This document shows, in pieces, positions 1 through 8,209 of a stretch of 52,817 nt of DNA; positions within the stretch are counted from its first letter, which is position 1; the number at the start of each line of letters is the position of its first letter. The notes below the pieces were generated by a model. That model ran no database searches, was not told where the DNA came from, and saw nothing but the letters and a program-made list of their open reading frames with translations. A program made the position numbers and the translations under genes. This stretch comes from Bacillus sp. 123MFChir2 (GTDB lineage: Bacteria; Bacillota; Bacilli; Bacillales; Bacillaceae_G), in assembly GCF_000383235.1 (NCBI RefSeq), contig NZ_KB910929.1, forward strand, positions 73,963 through 126,779. Reading direction: 5' to 3'.

Positions 1-104
1 AGAAGTTAGGTGGGAGATAAACTGCCCGTAAAAGCCCGATTGGTGAGAGCTGATAATCAGTGGGGGATGAAGAAAACCCCCACTGATTAAAGTTTCACTT
101 TATA
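1..104. repeat. Dispersed repeat with strong hairpin, copy 1
   Basis: This non-coding segment recurs almost unchanged at 4868-4972, with only a few substitutions and one indel. It contains a perfect hairpin at about 55-88 (AATCAGTGGGGG / CCCCCACTGATT) and a weaker stem around AGCCC before it. It starts at the window edge, so its left boundary is unknown. It could be a non-coding mobile-element end or a structured RNA; I do not recognise the family with certainty. Confidence 0.75.
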
Positions 105-281
105 GCTACTGTAACCCACAGCTCTTATCTGTTCTCCATTGTATTCAATTTATCAATAGAAAATATTTATAAATATAGAGATTACAACTAAAATTTCAAT
201 GAATTTTTCTTTTTATTTTTATTGAAGTTTGTCATAATAAAACTATTGCCTCAGTTTTCTTATACAAGGAGAGTTGTCTTT

Positions 282-2855
282 ATGTCGTTTTCATGGAAAC
301 GTATATTACAAATTGGAAAATTTATCTTTCCCTTTGTAGTACTAACAATTGTGTTTTTTCAAGCACGAAAAGAACTATCTGGTATTTCATTTCGAGAAGC
401 AGTTGAAACGATTAAGCATATTCCACCTGGTGGGTTTTTCTTAGCTGTTACGCTCGGTGCATTAGCTGTTGCTACAATGTTTTTTTATGATTTTGTTATG
501 TTGCGGCATTTACAAGCTGATATCCCAGTTAAAAAGATTTTCCGTATTTCTTGGACCGCTAATACATTCAATGGATTTATAGGATTTGGTGGTCTTGTTG
601 GGGCAGGTATACGGACTATGTTATATCGCCCTTATGTAGAGGGAAATGGTAAACTCATTCGAAGTATCGCCTGGATGACAACGGCCTTTATTAACGGACT
701 AGCATTATTATCTTTTCTCGGTCTGATTGGGGTATTAGATACAAGATTTATTTTACATGAAAAACCTTGGCTATGGCCTGTTTTCATCTTTTTCGCTCTT
801 TTTGTTCCATTATACATAGGTATTTCCAAAATAAAAAATCGCAAACAAAAAAAAGAAGAACAACAAGTAGAAAAAAATCCAACCGTCCTCTATTCATTAG
901 TTTCATTAGTAGAGTGGATATCAGCAGGAATAGTAATGTATGTCATCTTACTTCTATTCGGAATTGAAATAGAGTTCCATAAATTTCTTGGGGTATATGT
1001 CATTGCAGCTCTCGCTGGCGTTGTGAGTCTTGTACCAGGGGGGCTTGGTTCCTTTGATCTTGTTTTCTTAACAGGGATTGGACAATTCGGCGTAGATACA
1101 GGTGTATTACTCCCTGCTATGTTACTATACCGCCTTGTATATTATATTTTACCTTTTGGTCTCGGTTTGATTTTTGCAGCATTTGAAATGACAGGAGCTG
1201 CTTTAAAGAAATTTGAAGATAAACCGTTCATTGCACCTGCCCTCGAAACAACTGGAGTCATTTGGTCGCTGCAACGTGATTTTCTAGGAAAACTAGGTTC
1301 TTGGGCATCTGCAGCATTAACAATTTTCGCGGGACTTATGGTGATTTTTTCCACAATTTTTCCAACAAGTATTGAACGGGCTCATGCACTTCATATTTTA
1401 GTTCCTAAACACCTTATACAAATTTCCTTTAGTTTATCACTAACATTTGGTATCTTACTCGTTATTTTATCACGCGGTATTTATCACGGAACAAAACGTT
1501 CCTATTATATGACGATGATATCTCTAATTGGTGCCGCGATTTTCAATACACTAAAAGGAATTGACCTAGAAGAAACCTTCATCTTACTCATCGTACTCAC
1601 TGTACTATATATGATTCGCAAACGGTTTGTTCGGGAAAAAATGACGGTTTCATTCTCAGATGTAATAAAAGTTTGTCTCTTTATACTTATTATATTATAT
1701 CTTTACAAAAATCTTGGGGTACAATTTGCACAAGCCAAAGAAGTATTTAAACCTGATTTTGTTGTTCGGAATATTAAACAAGTACAACGCAGTGCCATTG
1801 CAGCAGCCTTTTTTGTACCAAGTTTTCTGCTAATTGGTTCTTTGATTGCCAATCGTTTCAAAAATAAATTTCCCGGGCAACCAGCCAATATGGCACGACT
1901 ACAGCACTTTTTAGATGAACACGGTGGAAACGTGCTAAGTCACCTTGGTTTTTTAGGAGATAAACAATTCTTTTTCAGCAGCGACGGAAAAGCAATGATT
2001 CAGTTTTCCCCTGCAGGTAAACGTCTTATTGTACTCGGTGATCCAATTGGACATTCCTCTTCTTTTCGTAAAGTTTTAGAAGAATTTCTAACAGATGCGG
2101 ATCGTTTCGGATATATTTGTGTATTTTATCAAATTGAAAGTAAATGGATGAGTTTATATCATGATTTTGGTTATAACTTCTTCAAGCTTGGTGAAGAAGC
2201 AGTTGTCAATTTGAATGATTTCACAATTACAGGAAAAAAACGAGCTGGATTGCGGGCAACTTTCAATCGTTTCGAACGAGAAGGTTATACTTTTGCAATT
2301 CATGAACCGCCATTTTCAGATGAATTGTTTGATGATCTAAAAATCGTATCAGATGCATGGCTTGGGGGAAAAAAAGAAAAAAGCTTCTCTCTTGGCTATT
2401 TTGATCGTGATTATATAAACCGTGCGCCCATCGCAACTCTCTCTGATACTGATGGGAAAATTATTGCCTTTACAACATTTATGCCTGTATACCAAGATGG
2501 TGAATTATCTGTTGATTTAATGCGTTATTACCCTGACGCACCAGGTGGAATTATGGATGCCATGTTCATTCATTTATTCCAATGGGCAAAAGAACATAAC
2601 TATCACTTCTTTAATATCGGAATGGCTCCGCTATCTAATGTCGGATTATCAGCGCAATCATTTTGGTCTGAGCGCGTCGCAGCAGCTATTTTTAATAACG
2701 TTCGTTATACATATAGCTTTAGCGGCCTGCGACATTTCAAAGAAAAATATAAACCAACATGGAGCGGGAAGTATTTAGCCTTTCGGAAAAATCATTCCTT
2801 ACCTATTACGATGCTCGCTGTAACAAAATTAATCGGGAAACGAAAAGACAGCTAA
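282..2855 (+). CDS. mprF: MprF: bifunctional lysylphosphatidylglycerol synthase/flippase
   Basis: The protein transfers lysine from Lys-tRNA to phosphatidylglycerol and flips the product to the outer leaflet. This lowers the negative surface charge and gives resistance to cationic peptides. The N-terminal ~490 residues are many hydrophobic helices (flippase part, with the conserved stretch SLVPGGLGSFDL). The C-terminal ~330 residues form the cytosolic GNAT-like aminoacyl transferase domain (DUF2156), with GDPIG, FYQIE and FNIGMAPL motifs. An upstream ATG at 222 is in frame, but AAGGAGAG at about 267 fits the ATG at 282 (MSFSWKR), giving 857 aa, the usual family length. The stop codon lies inside a terminator hairpin shared with the convergent next gene. 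The identification is firm; the aminoacyl specificity (Lys or Ala) is inferred from the family. Confidence 0.93.
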   Translation: MSFSWKRILQIGKFIFPFVVLTIVFFQARKELSGISFREAVETIKHIPPGGFFLAVTLGALAVATMFFYDFVMLRHLQADIPVKKIFRISWTANTFNGFIGFGGLVGAGIRTMLYRPYVEGNGKLIRSIAWMTTAFINGLALLSFLGLIGVLDTRFILHEKPWLWPVFIFFALFVPLYIGISKIKNRKQKKEEQQVEKNPTVLYSLVSLVEWISAGIVMYVILLLFGIEIEFHKFLGVYVIAALAGVVSLVPGGLGSFDLVFLTGIGQFGVDTGVLLPAMLLYRLVYYILPFGLGLIFAAFEMTGAALKKFEDKPFIAPALETTGVIWSLQRDFLGKLGSWASAALTIFAGLMVIFSTIFPTSIERAHALHILVPKHLIQISFSLSLTFGILLVILSRGIYHGTKRSYYMTMISLIGAAIFNTLKGIDLEETFILLIVLTVLYMIRKRFVREKMTVSFSDVIKVCLFILIILYLYKNLGVQFAQAKEVFKPDFVVRNIKQVQRSAIAAAFFVPSFLLIGSLIANRFKNKFPGQPANMARLQHFLDEHGGNVLSHLGFLGDKQFFFSSDGKAMIQFSPAGKRLIVLGDPIGHSSSFRKVLEEFLTDADRFGYICVFYQIESKWMSLYHDFGYNFFKLGEEAVVNLNDFTITGKKRAGLRATFNRFEREGYTFAIHEPPFSDELFDDLKIVSDAWLGGKKEKSFSLGYFDRDYINRAPIATLSDTDGKIIAFTTFMPVYQDGELSVDLMRYYPDAPGGIMDAMFIHLFQWAKEHNYHFFNIGMAPLSNVGLSAQSFWSERVAAAIFNNVRYTYSFSGLRHFKEKYKPTWSGKYLAFRKNHSLPITMLAVTKLIGKRKDS

Positions 2856-2877
2856 GTTTTAGCTGTCTTTTCGTTTC
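2837..2877. terminator. Bidirectional terminator overlapping both stop codons
   Basis: Perfect 17-bp arms (2837-2853 and 2861-2877) flank a 7-nt loop, AAGTTTT. The rightward stop codon (2853-2855) and the leftward stop codon (2859-2861) both sit in the hairpin. The arms encode the same final residues, KRKDS, for both convergent proteins. Confidence 0.92.
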
Positions 2878-3632
2878 TGAACTTGTAATGTAAACTGTTC
2901 TTCATATTTCTTTCCGTCTATATAAAAAGTACCCCATATTTTATAAATCCCTTCACTCGGAAACGTAACGCGAAATTGTAATTGTTCCGCATCATTATTA
3001 GAAACAACATATAGAAAATGTTGTCGCCCTCCATCCACTATACGTAATTCAGCACGTTCTCCTGTATTTGAGCGAAACTTTATCTTTTGCCCTTTTCCTA
3101 TTTGAAATTGAAACGTTAATGTTTCTTCTTCATTCGGATGTAGCGTACGAAATAATAACGATGTTTTGTAAGGACCAATATTTTTTGTTAATACCGTATC
3201 CACAGCAATTGGATTTTGCTTCTTTTCTACCACTTTATTTCCTACCACTATATTTTTTTCAGCAAACTGTTTTGCTGTATCTCCTGTTTCTTCATATAGA
3301 AAAATTGTATATTCTCCTTCTTTTTTAAACTGATAGGGAGCTTTGTAAGAACCATCCCCAACAAAAGTTGGTCTTACTTGATACGATTGTTTTAACTGCT
3401 TGTCCACAATAAACATACGAATGTGGTCGTTTACACCACGAATTTCAGCTCCTTTTTTATTTTGCAATTGAAATATAATATTCGCGATTTCATTTACATC
3501 CATATCATGCAGTTGCCACTTCACTTGCTGTATCTGTCCTGTTGTTTCTTCACTGCTTTTATATTTTTTCATATAAAATCCCCCAAGAACAATAAGAAGC
3601 AAAGCGATAACTCCAATAGTAACATTTTTCAT
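2859..3632 (-). CDS. Membrane-anchored protein of unknown function
   Basis: The 257-aa protein has an N-terminal hydrophobic segment (MKNVTIGVIALLLIVLGGF) followed by an all-beta-looking extracytoplasmic region. Two similar halves end in phrases such as 'EGEYTIFLYEE' and 'EGIYKIWGTFYIDGKKYE', suggesting two beta-sandwich (YtkA/FixH-like) modules. The start at 3632 is preferred over the in-frame one at 3644 because GGTGAT lies just upstream of the second ATG. The gene is monocistronic and convergent with mprF. No catalytic motif was recognised. A lipid- or wall-associated role is possible given the neighbour but is only a guess. Confidence 0.7.
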   Translation of the reverse strand: MKNVTIGVIALLLIVLGGFYMKKYKSSEETTGQIQQVKWQLHDMDVNEIANIIFQLQNKKGAEIRGVNDHIRMFIVDKQLKQSYQVRPTFVGDGSYKAPYQFKKEGEYTIFLYEETGDTAKQFAEKNIVVGNKVVEKKQNPIAVDTVLTKNIGPYKTSLLFRTLHPNEEETLTFQFQIGKGQKIKFRSNTGERAELRIVDGGRQHFLYVVSNNDAEQLQFRVTFPSEGIYKIWGTFYIDGKKYEEQFTLQVQKRKDS

Positions 3633-4020
3633 GAAATCACCCATTTATTTTTTAATAAATTGTAACACAATTCAGATTATTACATAAACAAAAACATCTA
3701 TTAATGCACAATTAATTTATTCTGTCTGAAGTATGTAATAATTACGCTCTGCGAATAGAAGGTATCAGCGCTTTTCCTGTCGCGTGCAATGGTAAAACCG
3801 ATGTAAGAAAGCGTGTACAATGAATTCTAAAATGAAATTTCCATCAGAAGAGTTTTCTTCCCCCATTTCCTTTGCTTCTCCCTAAATTTTGAGGTGTGAT
3901 CTTATTCTCCTGAGTAACTAAATAGATAGAAATACACTATTGTAAACGCTCTACTTCGTGTATACTACAAGATGAAGTAATATTAAGTAATACCGATTTA
4001 CATAACAAGGAGGATTTTAT
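3633..4020. repeat. Intergenic region with decayed bcr1-like repeat (core about 3751-3818)
   Basis: The stretch 3751-3818 resembles the reverse-oriented core of the bcr1-like element (ATAGAAG, CTTTTCCTG, CGTGCAA, GTAAGAAAGCGTGTA), but it is heavily mutated and lacks recognisable terminal repeats. Closer to deoD, GTATACT at about 3960 may be part of a promoter. No convincing ORF was seen here. Confidence 0.45.
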
Positions 4021-4728
4021 ATGAGCATACACATTGGAGCAAAAGAAGGCGAAATTGCAGAATCAATTTTATTACCCGGAGATCCTTTACGTGCAAAGTA
4101 TATTGCAGAAAATTTTTTAGAAGATGTAACATGCTACAACAATGTGCGTGGTATGCTAGGATTTACAGGAACATATAAAGGAAAGCGTGTCTCTGTTCAA
4201 GGTACAGGTATGGGAGTTCCTTCTATTTCTATTTACGTAAACGAGCTAATTCAAAGCTATGGGGTAAAGAATTTAATTCGTGTTGGAACGTGCGGTGCAA
4301 TTCAAAAAGACGTAAAAGTACGTGATGTTATTATTGCAATGACTGCTTGTACAGACTCAAATATAAATCGCTTAACATTCCCTGGATTTGATTTTGCACC
4401 TTGTGCAAACTTTGATCTATTGAAGAAAGCATACGATGCTGGTATCGAAAAAGGGTTACACATTCGCGTTGGTAACGTCCTAACAGCCGATGTATTTTAC
4501 CGCGAAAGCATGGATATGGTTAAAAAGCTTGGCGACTACGGTGTACTAGCAGTTGAAATGGAAACAACTGCACTATATACAATAGCTGCAAAATACGGTG
4601 TAAATGCATTATCTGTCTTAACAGTGAGTGACCATATCTTTACTGGTGAAGAAACAACTGCCGAAGAACGCCAAACAACATTTAACGAAATGATTGAAAT
4701 TGCGTTAGATGCAGCGATTCAATCATAA
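4021..4728 (+). CDS. deoD: Purine nucleoside phosphorylase DeoD
   Basis: The 235-aa hexameric-type (trimer-of-dimers, PNP/UDP family) enzyme cleaves purine (deoxy)nucleosides with phosphate in purine salvage, in the cytosol. Visible signatures are [20 protein letters not shown] at the N terminus, the phosphate/ribose region [25 protein letters not shown], and the ribose-binding VEMETTALY. The catalytic Asp is in [12 protein letters not shown]. Length matches the family. AAGGAGG is placed correctly before the ATG. It is followed by its own terminator, so it is probably monocistronic. Confidence 0.96.
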   Translation: MSIHIGAKEGEIAESILLPGDPLRAKYIAENFLEDVTCYNNVRGMLGFTGTYKGKRVSVQGTGMGVPSISIYVNELIQSYGVKNLIRVGTCGAIQKDVKVRDVIIAMTACTDSNINRLTFPGFDFAPCANFDLLKKAYDAGIEKGLHIRVGNVLTADVFYRESMDMVKKLGDYGVLAVEMETTALYTIAAKYGVNALSVLTVSDHIFTGEETTAEERQTTFNEMIEIALDAAIQS

Positions 4729-4734
4729 ATCCGA

Positions 4735-4771
4735 TAAGAACTTGTCATACGTCTGGCAAGTTCTTTTTTAT
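4735..4771 (+). terminator. deoD intrinsic terminator
   Basis: Arms AAGAACTTG and CAAGTTCTT are followed by a T-run, directly after the deoD stop codon. Confidence 0.88.
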
Positions 4772-4867
4772 CCCTCTACTAATATCCCATTTTATCCTGC
4801 TATTCGTGGACAGTAATACTCTCACCTCAAAATTCAGCGAAAGCATTGTCCAGTTCCACTTTTCTTA

Positions 4868-4972
4868 AGAAGTTAGGTGGGAGATAAACTGTCCGTAAAA
4901 GCCCGATTGGTGAGGGCTAATAATCAGTGGGGGATGAAGAAAACCCCCACTGATTAAAAGTTTCACTTTATA
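4868..4972. repeat. Dispersed repeat with strong hairpin, copy 2
   Basis: This is the second copy of the 104-105 bp repeat at the window's left edge, in the same orientation. The hairpin at 4922-4955 is conserved perfectly in both copies. The segment lies between the deoD terminator and the histidine kinase. The bases upstream (4800-4867) hold nothing recognised. Confidence 0.78.
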
Positions 4973-5086
4973 TGACTTTTTAAAATAAACTCTCTCAACA
5001 TGCGACAGATTTTCTCTCCTACTGTGTTTATTCGTTTGTTATAATAAAGTGACGATTATGGAATTTACAACTTATGAGGTGAAAAA

Positions 5087-6904
5087 GTGAAAAAAAGAAG
5101 TATTGTGTTTAAGCTTTTCTTATTAACATCAGCGTTATTTACTGCTACATTTTTACTCTTTTTCCTTGGACAATCACTATTTTTAGAGAAATTTTACATT
5201 AATAAAAAAGTTCATACGGTCCAGACTAATTTCGAGAAATTTGTAAACAAATATGAAAAAAGCAACGGATCCTTCGAAGAGCTCTCAAAGTTAAAACAAG
5301 AATTTTTTGAAAAAACAAGCGCTGAACTCGTGCTATTAGACCGCAATGGCATTATTAAAGATGATAAAAATTATCATATTGAAATTGTAGATAAATCCAA
5401 TAAAACATTTTTCATTCCATTGAATAATACATTCACAATTTCCGAATATTCTTCGTTTATCAACTTAGGATTAAAAATTTCTGACCCAATCCGTATACAA
5501 GGAATCTTAAAAAACGATATGATTATTCCGGTTGCGATTACTACTGCTGATAATAGAACATGGCAAAATGATAATATCATTTCAGATTTAAAGCTATTTG
5601 GCATCCAACTTACAGATGTCAAAAGAAACTTGTATACTAAAGATTTTAGTAATAATGTAAACACATTTGATGGCACCATATCAAAATTACACACTCCTTC
5701 CACTAACGATATTCGCCTTGCAAATAAGGATACATTAATGCAAGGCATTCAACATTGGGAGGTTTCGGTCGCATTAGGGAAAACAAATACGAGTGAAATG
5801 ACAACATATACACTAGGCGGAGAAAACGAAATTAAAAGTCAGATTTTTGTTAAACCTGTTATCACAAATGGGGAAATAAAAGAATTTGCATTTGCAATGA
5901 CATCATTGCAGCCTGTTAATGAGGCTATGCTTGTTTTGAAAGATTATTATGTCTATGCGTTAATTATCGTCTTTATTGTCATTATTTTATTATCGTTCTA
6001 TTACTCAAAAATCATTGCAAATCCGCTTATCAAAATGAATCGTGTTACAAAAAAAATGGCTAACTTTGATTTTTCTGAAAAACTCCCTATATCAACAGAG
6101 GATGAAATAGGAAGTCTATCAAGCAGCATTAATTCTCTTTCTGTAAATTTAAAAGACCGAATCGATAAATTACATGTAGCAAATACAAAACTACAGCTAG
6201 ATATTGAAAAAGAGCGGCAATTAGAAAAAACACGAAGAGAATTCATCTCTGGTGTATCACATGAATTAAAAACACCATTAAGCGTAATCCGAAGTTTCGC
6301 TGAAGGTATTAAAGATGGCGTAAGTAAAGACACTTCGTATTATACTGATGTTATTTTAGAAGAAACTGATAACATGAACCGCCTTATTGTTGAAATGCTA
6401 GAACTCGCAAAACTTGAATCTGGCACATATAAATTAGAATTAGAACCATTTTCGATAGGAGAATTGATTCAACAAGTATATACAAAGCTATTATTTAGCA
6501 TCGAAGAAAAGAATTTACAAGTAGAGCTTGCATTTGATTCCACTATTTACGTACAAGCAAACCGAAATCGTATTGAACAAGTCGTCGTCAATTTATTAAG
6601 CAATGCAATTCGCTATACACCAGCTGGAGAACAAGTCAAAGTAACTGTCAGTGAGTATGAAGAAACAATACAAGTTGAAATTGAAAATAACGGTGCGCCG
6701 ATTCCCGAAGAAAGTTTAGATAAAATATGGGATCGCTTCTATCGAATAGATGCATCACGTAGCCGTCATACGGGCGGAACTGGTCTTGGACTATCCATTG
6801 TAAAAAATATCTTAGAATTGCATCATGCTAATTACGGCGTTTATAATAAAGAAAACGGTGTTGTCTTTTACTTTCATTTGCCAAAAGTGAAAGTAATCAA
6901 ATAA
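5087..6904 (+). CDS. Orphan membrane sensor histidine kinase
   Basis: The 605-aa protein has one transmembrane segment at residues ~8-32 and a second at ~286-306, enclosing an extracytoplasmic sensor region of about 250 residues. A HAMP domain (~307-360) follows, then HisKA with the phospho-acceptor His in FISGVSHELKTPLSVI (~393). The HATPase domain has an N-box (NLLSNAIRYTP), an F-box (WDRFYRID) and a G-box (GGTGLGLSI). It starts with GTG at 5087, after GAGGTG. No response regulator gene is adjacent: deoD and a repeat lie upstream, a recombinase-like gene downstream. The cognate regulator must be elsewhere or lost. The family assignment is secure; the signal is unknown. Confidence 0.93.
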   Translation: MKKRSIVFKLFLLTSALFTATFLLFFLGQSLFLEKFYINKKVHTVQTNFEKFVNKYEKSNGSFEELSKLKQEFFEKTSAELVLLDRNGIIKDDKNYHIEIVDKSNKTFFIPLNNTFTISEYSSFINLGLKISDPIRIQGILKNDMIIPVAITTADNRTWQNDNIISDLKLFGIQLTDVKRNLYTKDFSNNVNTFDGTISKLHTPSTNDIRLANKDTLMQGIQHWEVSVALGKTNTSEMTTYTLGGENEIKSQIFVKPVITNGEIKEFAFAMTSLQPVNEAMLVLKDYYVYALIIVFIVIILLSFYYSKIIANPLIKMNRVTKKMANFDFSEKLPISTEDEIGSLSSSINSLSVNLKDRIDKLHVANTKLQLDIEKERQLEKTRREFISGVSHELKTPLSVIRSFAEGIKDGVSKDTSYYTDVILEETDNMNRLIVEMLELAKLESGTYKLELEPFSIGELIQQVYTKLLFSIEEKNLQVELAFDSTIYVQANRNRIEQVVVNLLSNAIRYTPAGEQVKVTVSEYEETIQVEIENNGAPIPEESLDKIWDRFYRIDASRSRHTGGTGLGLSIVKNILELHHANYGVYNKENGVVFYFHLPKVKVIK

Positions 6905-7009
6905 TTTGTCCTAATTTCACGAAAAGTTCACATGAAATTCACACACTTCCTTTACAGTAATAACTAGTTAATCCTTTCCTTAACACATATAAAGAGGAGA
7001 GTGCGTGAA

Positions 7010-7540
7010 ATGAAACAAGTTGGACAACCAATTCAAAACGAAAAACAATTAGAAAAAATCAAAGATATACTAATACTATCATCAAAACGTGATGCTTTAT
7101 TATTCGTATTAGCTGTAAATTCCGGATTAAAAGTAAGTGAAATATTGCAGTTAAAAGTTGGCGATGTTATCGATGAAAATGAGCATGTTCGTCATTCTAT
7201 CTTGTTCTATAATGACAAAATGAAAAAGCATAAATGGTTCGCTGTAAATGAAGAATTGCAACATACAATTGAACAATATATGAAAGAACGAAAAGTATGG
7301 AAGCGCAATGAACCATTATTAAAATCACAAAAAGGAACAAAATCTATCACAAGACAACATGCTTGGTACATTTTAAACAAAGCGGCAAAAGAAGTTGGTT
7401 TAGAAGGGATTAGCTCGCATACACTTCGTAAAACATGGGGATATTGTGCTTATAAATCTGGCGTAGATATTGCTTTTTTACAACACTTTTTTGATCATAG
7501 TACTCCATCCAAAACTTTAAAATACATCGGTATTGCTTAA
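7010..7540 (+). CDS. Short tyrosine-recombinase (phage integrase) family protein, YoeC-like
   Basis: The 176-aa protein corresponds to only the catalytic domain of tyrosine recombinases; the N-terminal core-binding domain is missing. Visible active-site positions are HTLRKTWG (His, Arg), HFFDHSTPSKT (second His) and the candidate nucleophile Tyr in LKYIGIA. The first catalytic Arg of the usual GLRxSEL motif is replaced by Lys (SGLKVSEILQL). ATG 7010 is chosen over GTG 7001 because GAGGAG ends at about 6999. It resembles the small chromosomal YoeC-type proteins of Bacillus rather than a prophage integrase, and no att site or phage gene is nearby. Confidence 0.82.
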   Translation: MKQVGQPIQNEKQLEKIKDILILSSKRDALLFVLAVNSGLKVSEILQLKVGDVIDENEHVRHSILFYNDKMKKHKWFAVNEELQHTIEQYMKERKVWKRNEPLLKSQKGTKSITRQHAWYILNKAAKEVGLEGISSHTLRKTWGYCAYKSGVDIAFLQHFFDHSTPSKTLKYIGIA

Positions 7541-7562
7541 CAATACTTACTGTAGAAATTAT

Positions 7563-7604
7563 AAAAAGAAGATAACTATTTCGAAAATAGTTATCTTCTT
7601 TTTA
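7563..7604. terminator. Strong hairpin terminator after recombinase-like gene
   Basis: Long arms (AAGAAGATAACTATTT and AAATAGTTATCTTCTT) with a short loop are flanked by A and T runs, so the site could work in both directions. Confidence 0.92.
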
Positions 7605-7623
7605 TATACCTTCTGTAACACCC

Positions 7624-7829
7624 TATATATAAATACAAATTGAAAAACTAACATAAAAACCACTTTTTTTAGGGAAGGAGACCAGAGCATCTGGCCATGC
7701 ATAGAAGCGGTCCGGGCCTTTTCCTGCCACGTGCCAAGTTTTAAACAAAGGTAGAAAGCAAGTGTAGATTATGTTGTATTTTTCATAGCAGGGATTTGTA
7801 TGTTAGTAAATCAAAATGAATGTATATAT
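7624..7829 (-). repeat. bcr1-like dispersed element, reverse orientation
   Basis: This roughly 206-bp copy starts with TATATATAAATACAAATTGA and contains the conserved core CATAGAAGCGGTCCGGGCC, CCTGCCACGTGCCAAG and GGTAGAAAGCAAGTG. The far end has decayed to GTATATAT. It lies directly upstream of the small gene at 7890 and contributes the spurious in-frame upstream extension of that gene. Confidence 0.85.
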
Positions 7830-7889
7830 CTTCCTCTTTTCTTGTTTCTCTCCTCTTCTAGTGATACTCTAATAGTAGGGGGGAGAAAT

Positions 7890-8084
7890 ATGAACACATT
7901 AACAATTGAATTACCGAAAGAAACATTAGAAAAGCTAAGTTTATTGCAGCAAGCTTACAAAAAGAAAACCGGTACTGTCGTTACTGAAAGTACCCTTATT
8001 CAATCTCTTATTTCCAGAGAATTTATTCAAGAAGTTACACCATTTGATTTACAAGAATACGTACAACAAAAAGAACAGCGCTAA
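7890..8084 (+). CDS. Small protein, ribbon-helix-helix (CopG-like) candidate
   Basis: The 64-aa protein MNTLTIELPKETLEKLSLLQ... has a short beta-strand-like start followed by two helices, as in CopG/Arc-type DNA-binding proteins or antitoxins. The ATG at 7890 follows GGGGGGAG. The longer ORF beginning at 7800 is rejected because its first 30 codons lie in and beside the repeat and have no ribosome binding site. No toxin partner is adjacent. The DNA-binding role is inferred from pattern only. Confidence 0.7.
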   Translation: MNTLTIELPKETLEKLSLLQQAYKKKTGTVVTESTLIQSLISREFIQEVTPFDLQEYVQQKEQR

Positions 8085-8142
8085 CATTTAACTTTTGTTG
8101 GTAAGCGCTTTCTAAATTGATTATTAACTTGCCATTATAGGC

Positions 8143-8207
8143 AATAAGACTCCCTCTTCTTGTGGGAGTCTTATTATTCGCAAATAGCAGGACAAACACT
8201 GCTATTT
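8143..8207. terminator. Two hairpins between convergent genes
   Basis: The first hairpin has arms AATAAGACTCCC / GGGAGTCTTATT (8143-8175). The second has arms AAATAGCAG / CTGCTATTT (8182-8207) followed by a short T-run on the plus strand. They separate the small RHH-like gene from the leftward di-heme gene. Confidence 0.75.
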
Positions 8208-8209
8208 TT

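Noticed and set aside
2837-3644. Homology between the C termini of MprF and the facing protein (KRKDS)
   Set aside because: It is explained fully by the palindromic terminator, not by protein relationship.
3841-3900. Third, reversed copy of the left-edge repeat near 3880-3900
   Set aside because: Only a short similarity (CACCTCAAAATT) to sequence outside the defined repeat was seen, which is too little.
7010-7540. Prophage or integrative element based on the integrase-like gene
   Set aside because: No att repeats, excisionase, phage genes or tRNA target are nearby, and the protein lacks the N-terminal domain and Arg I.
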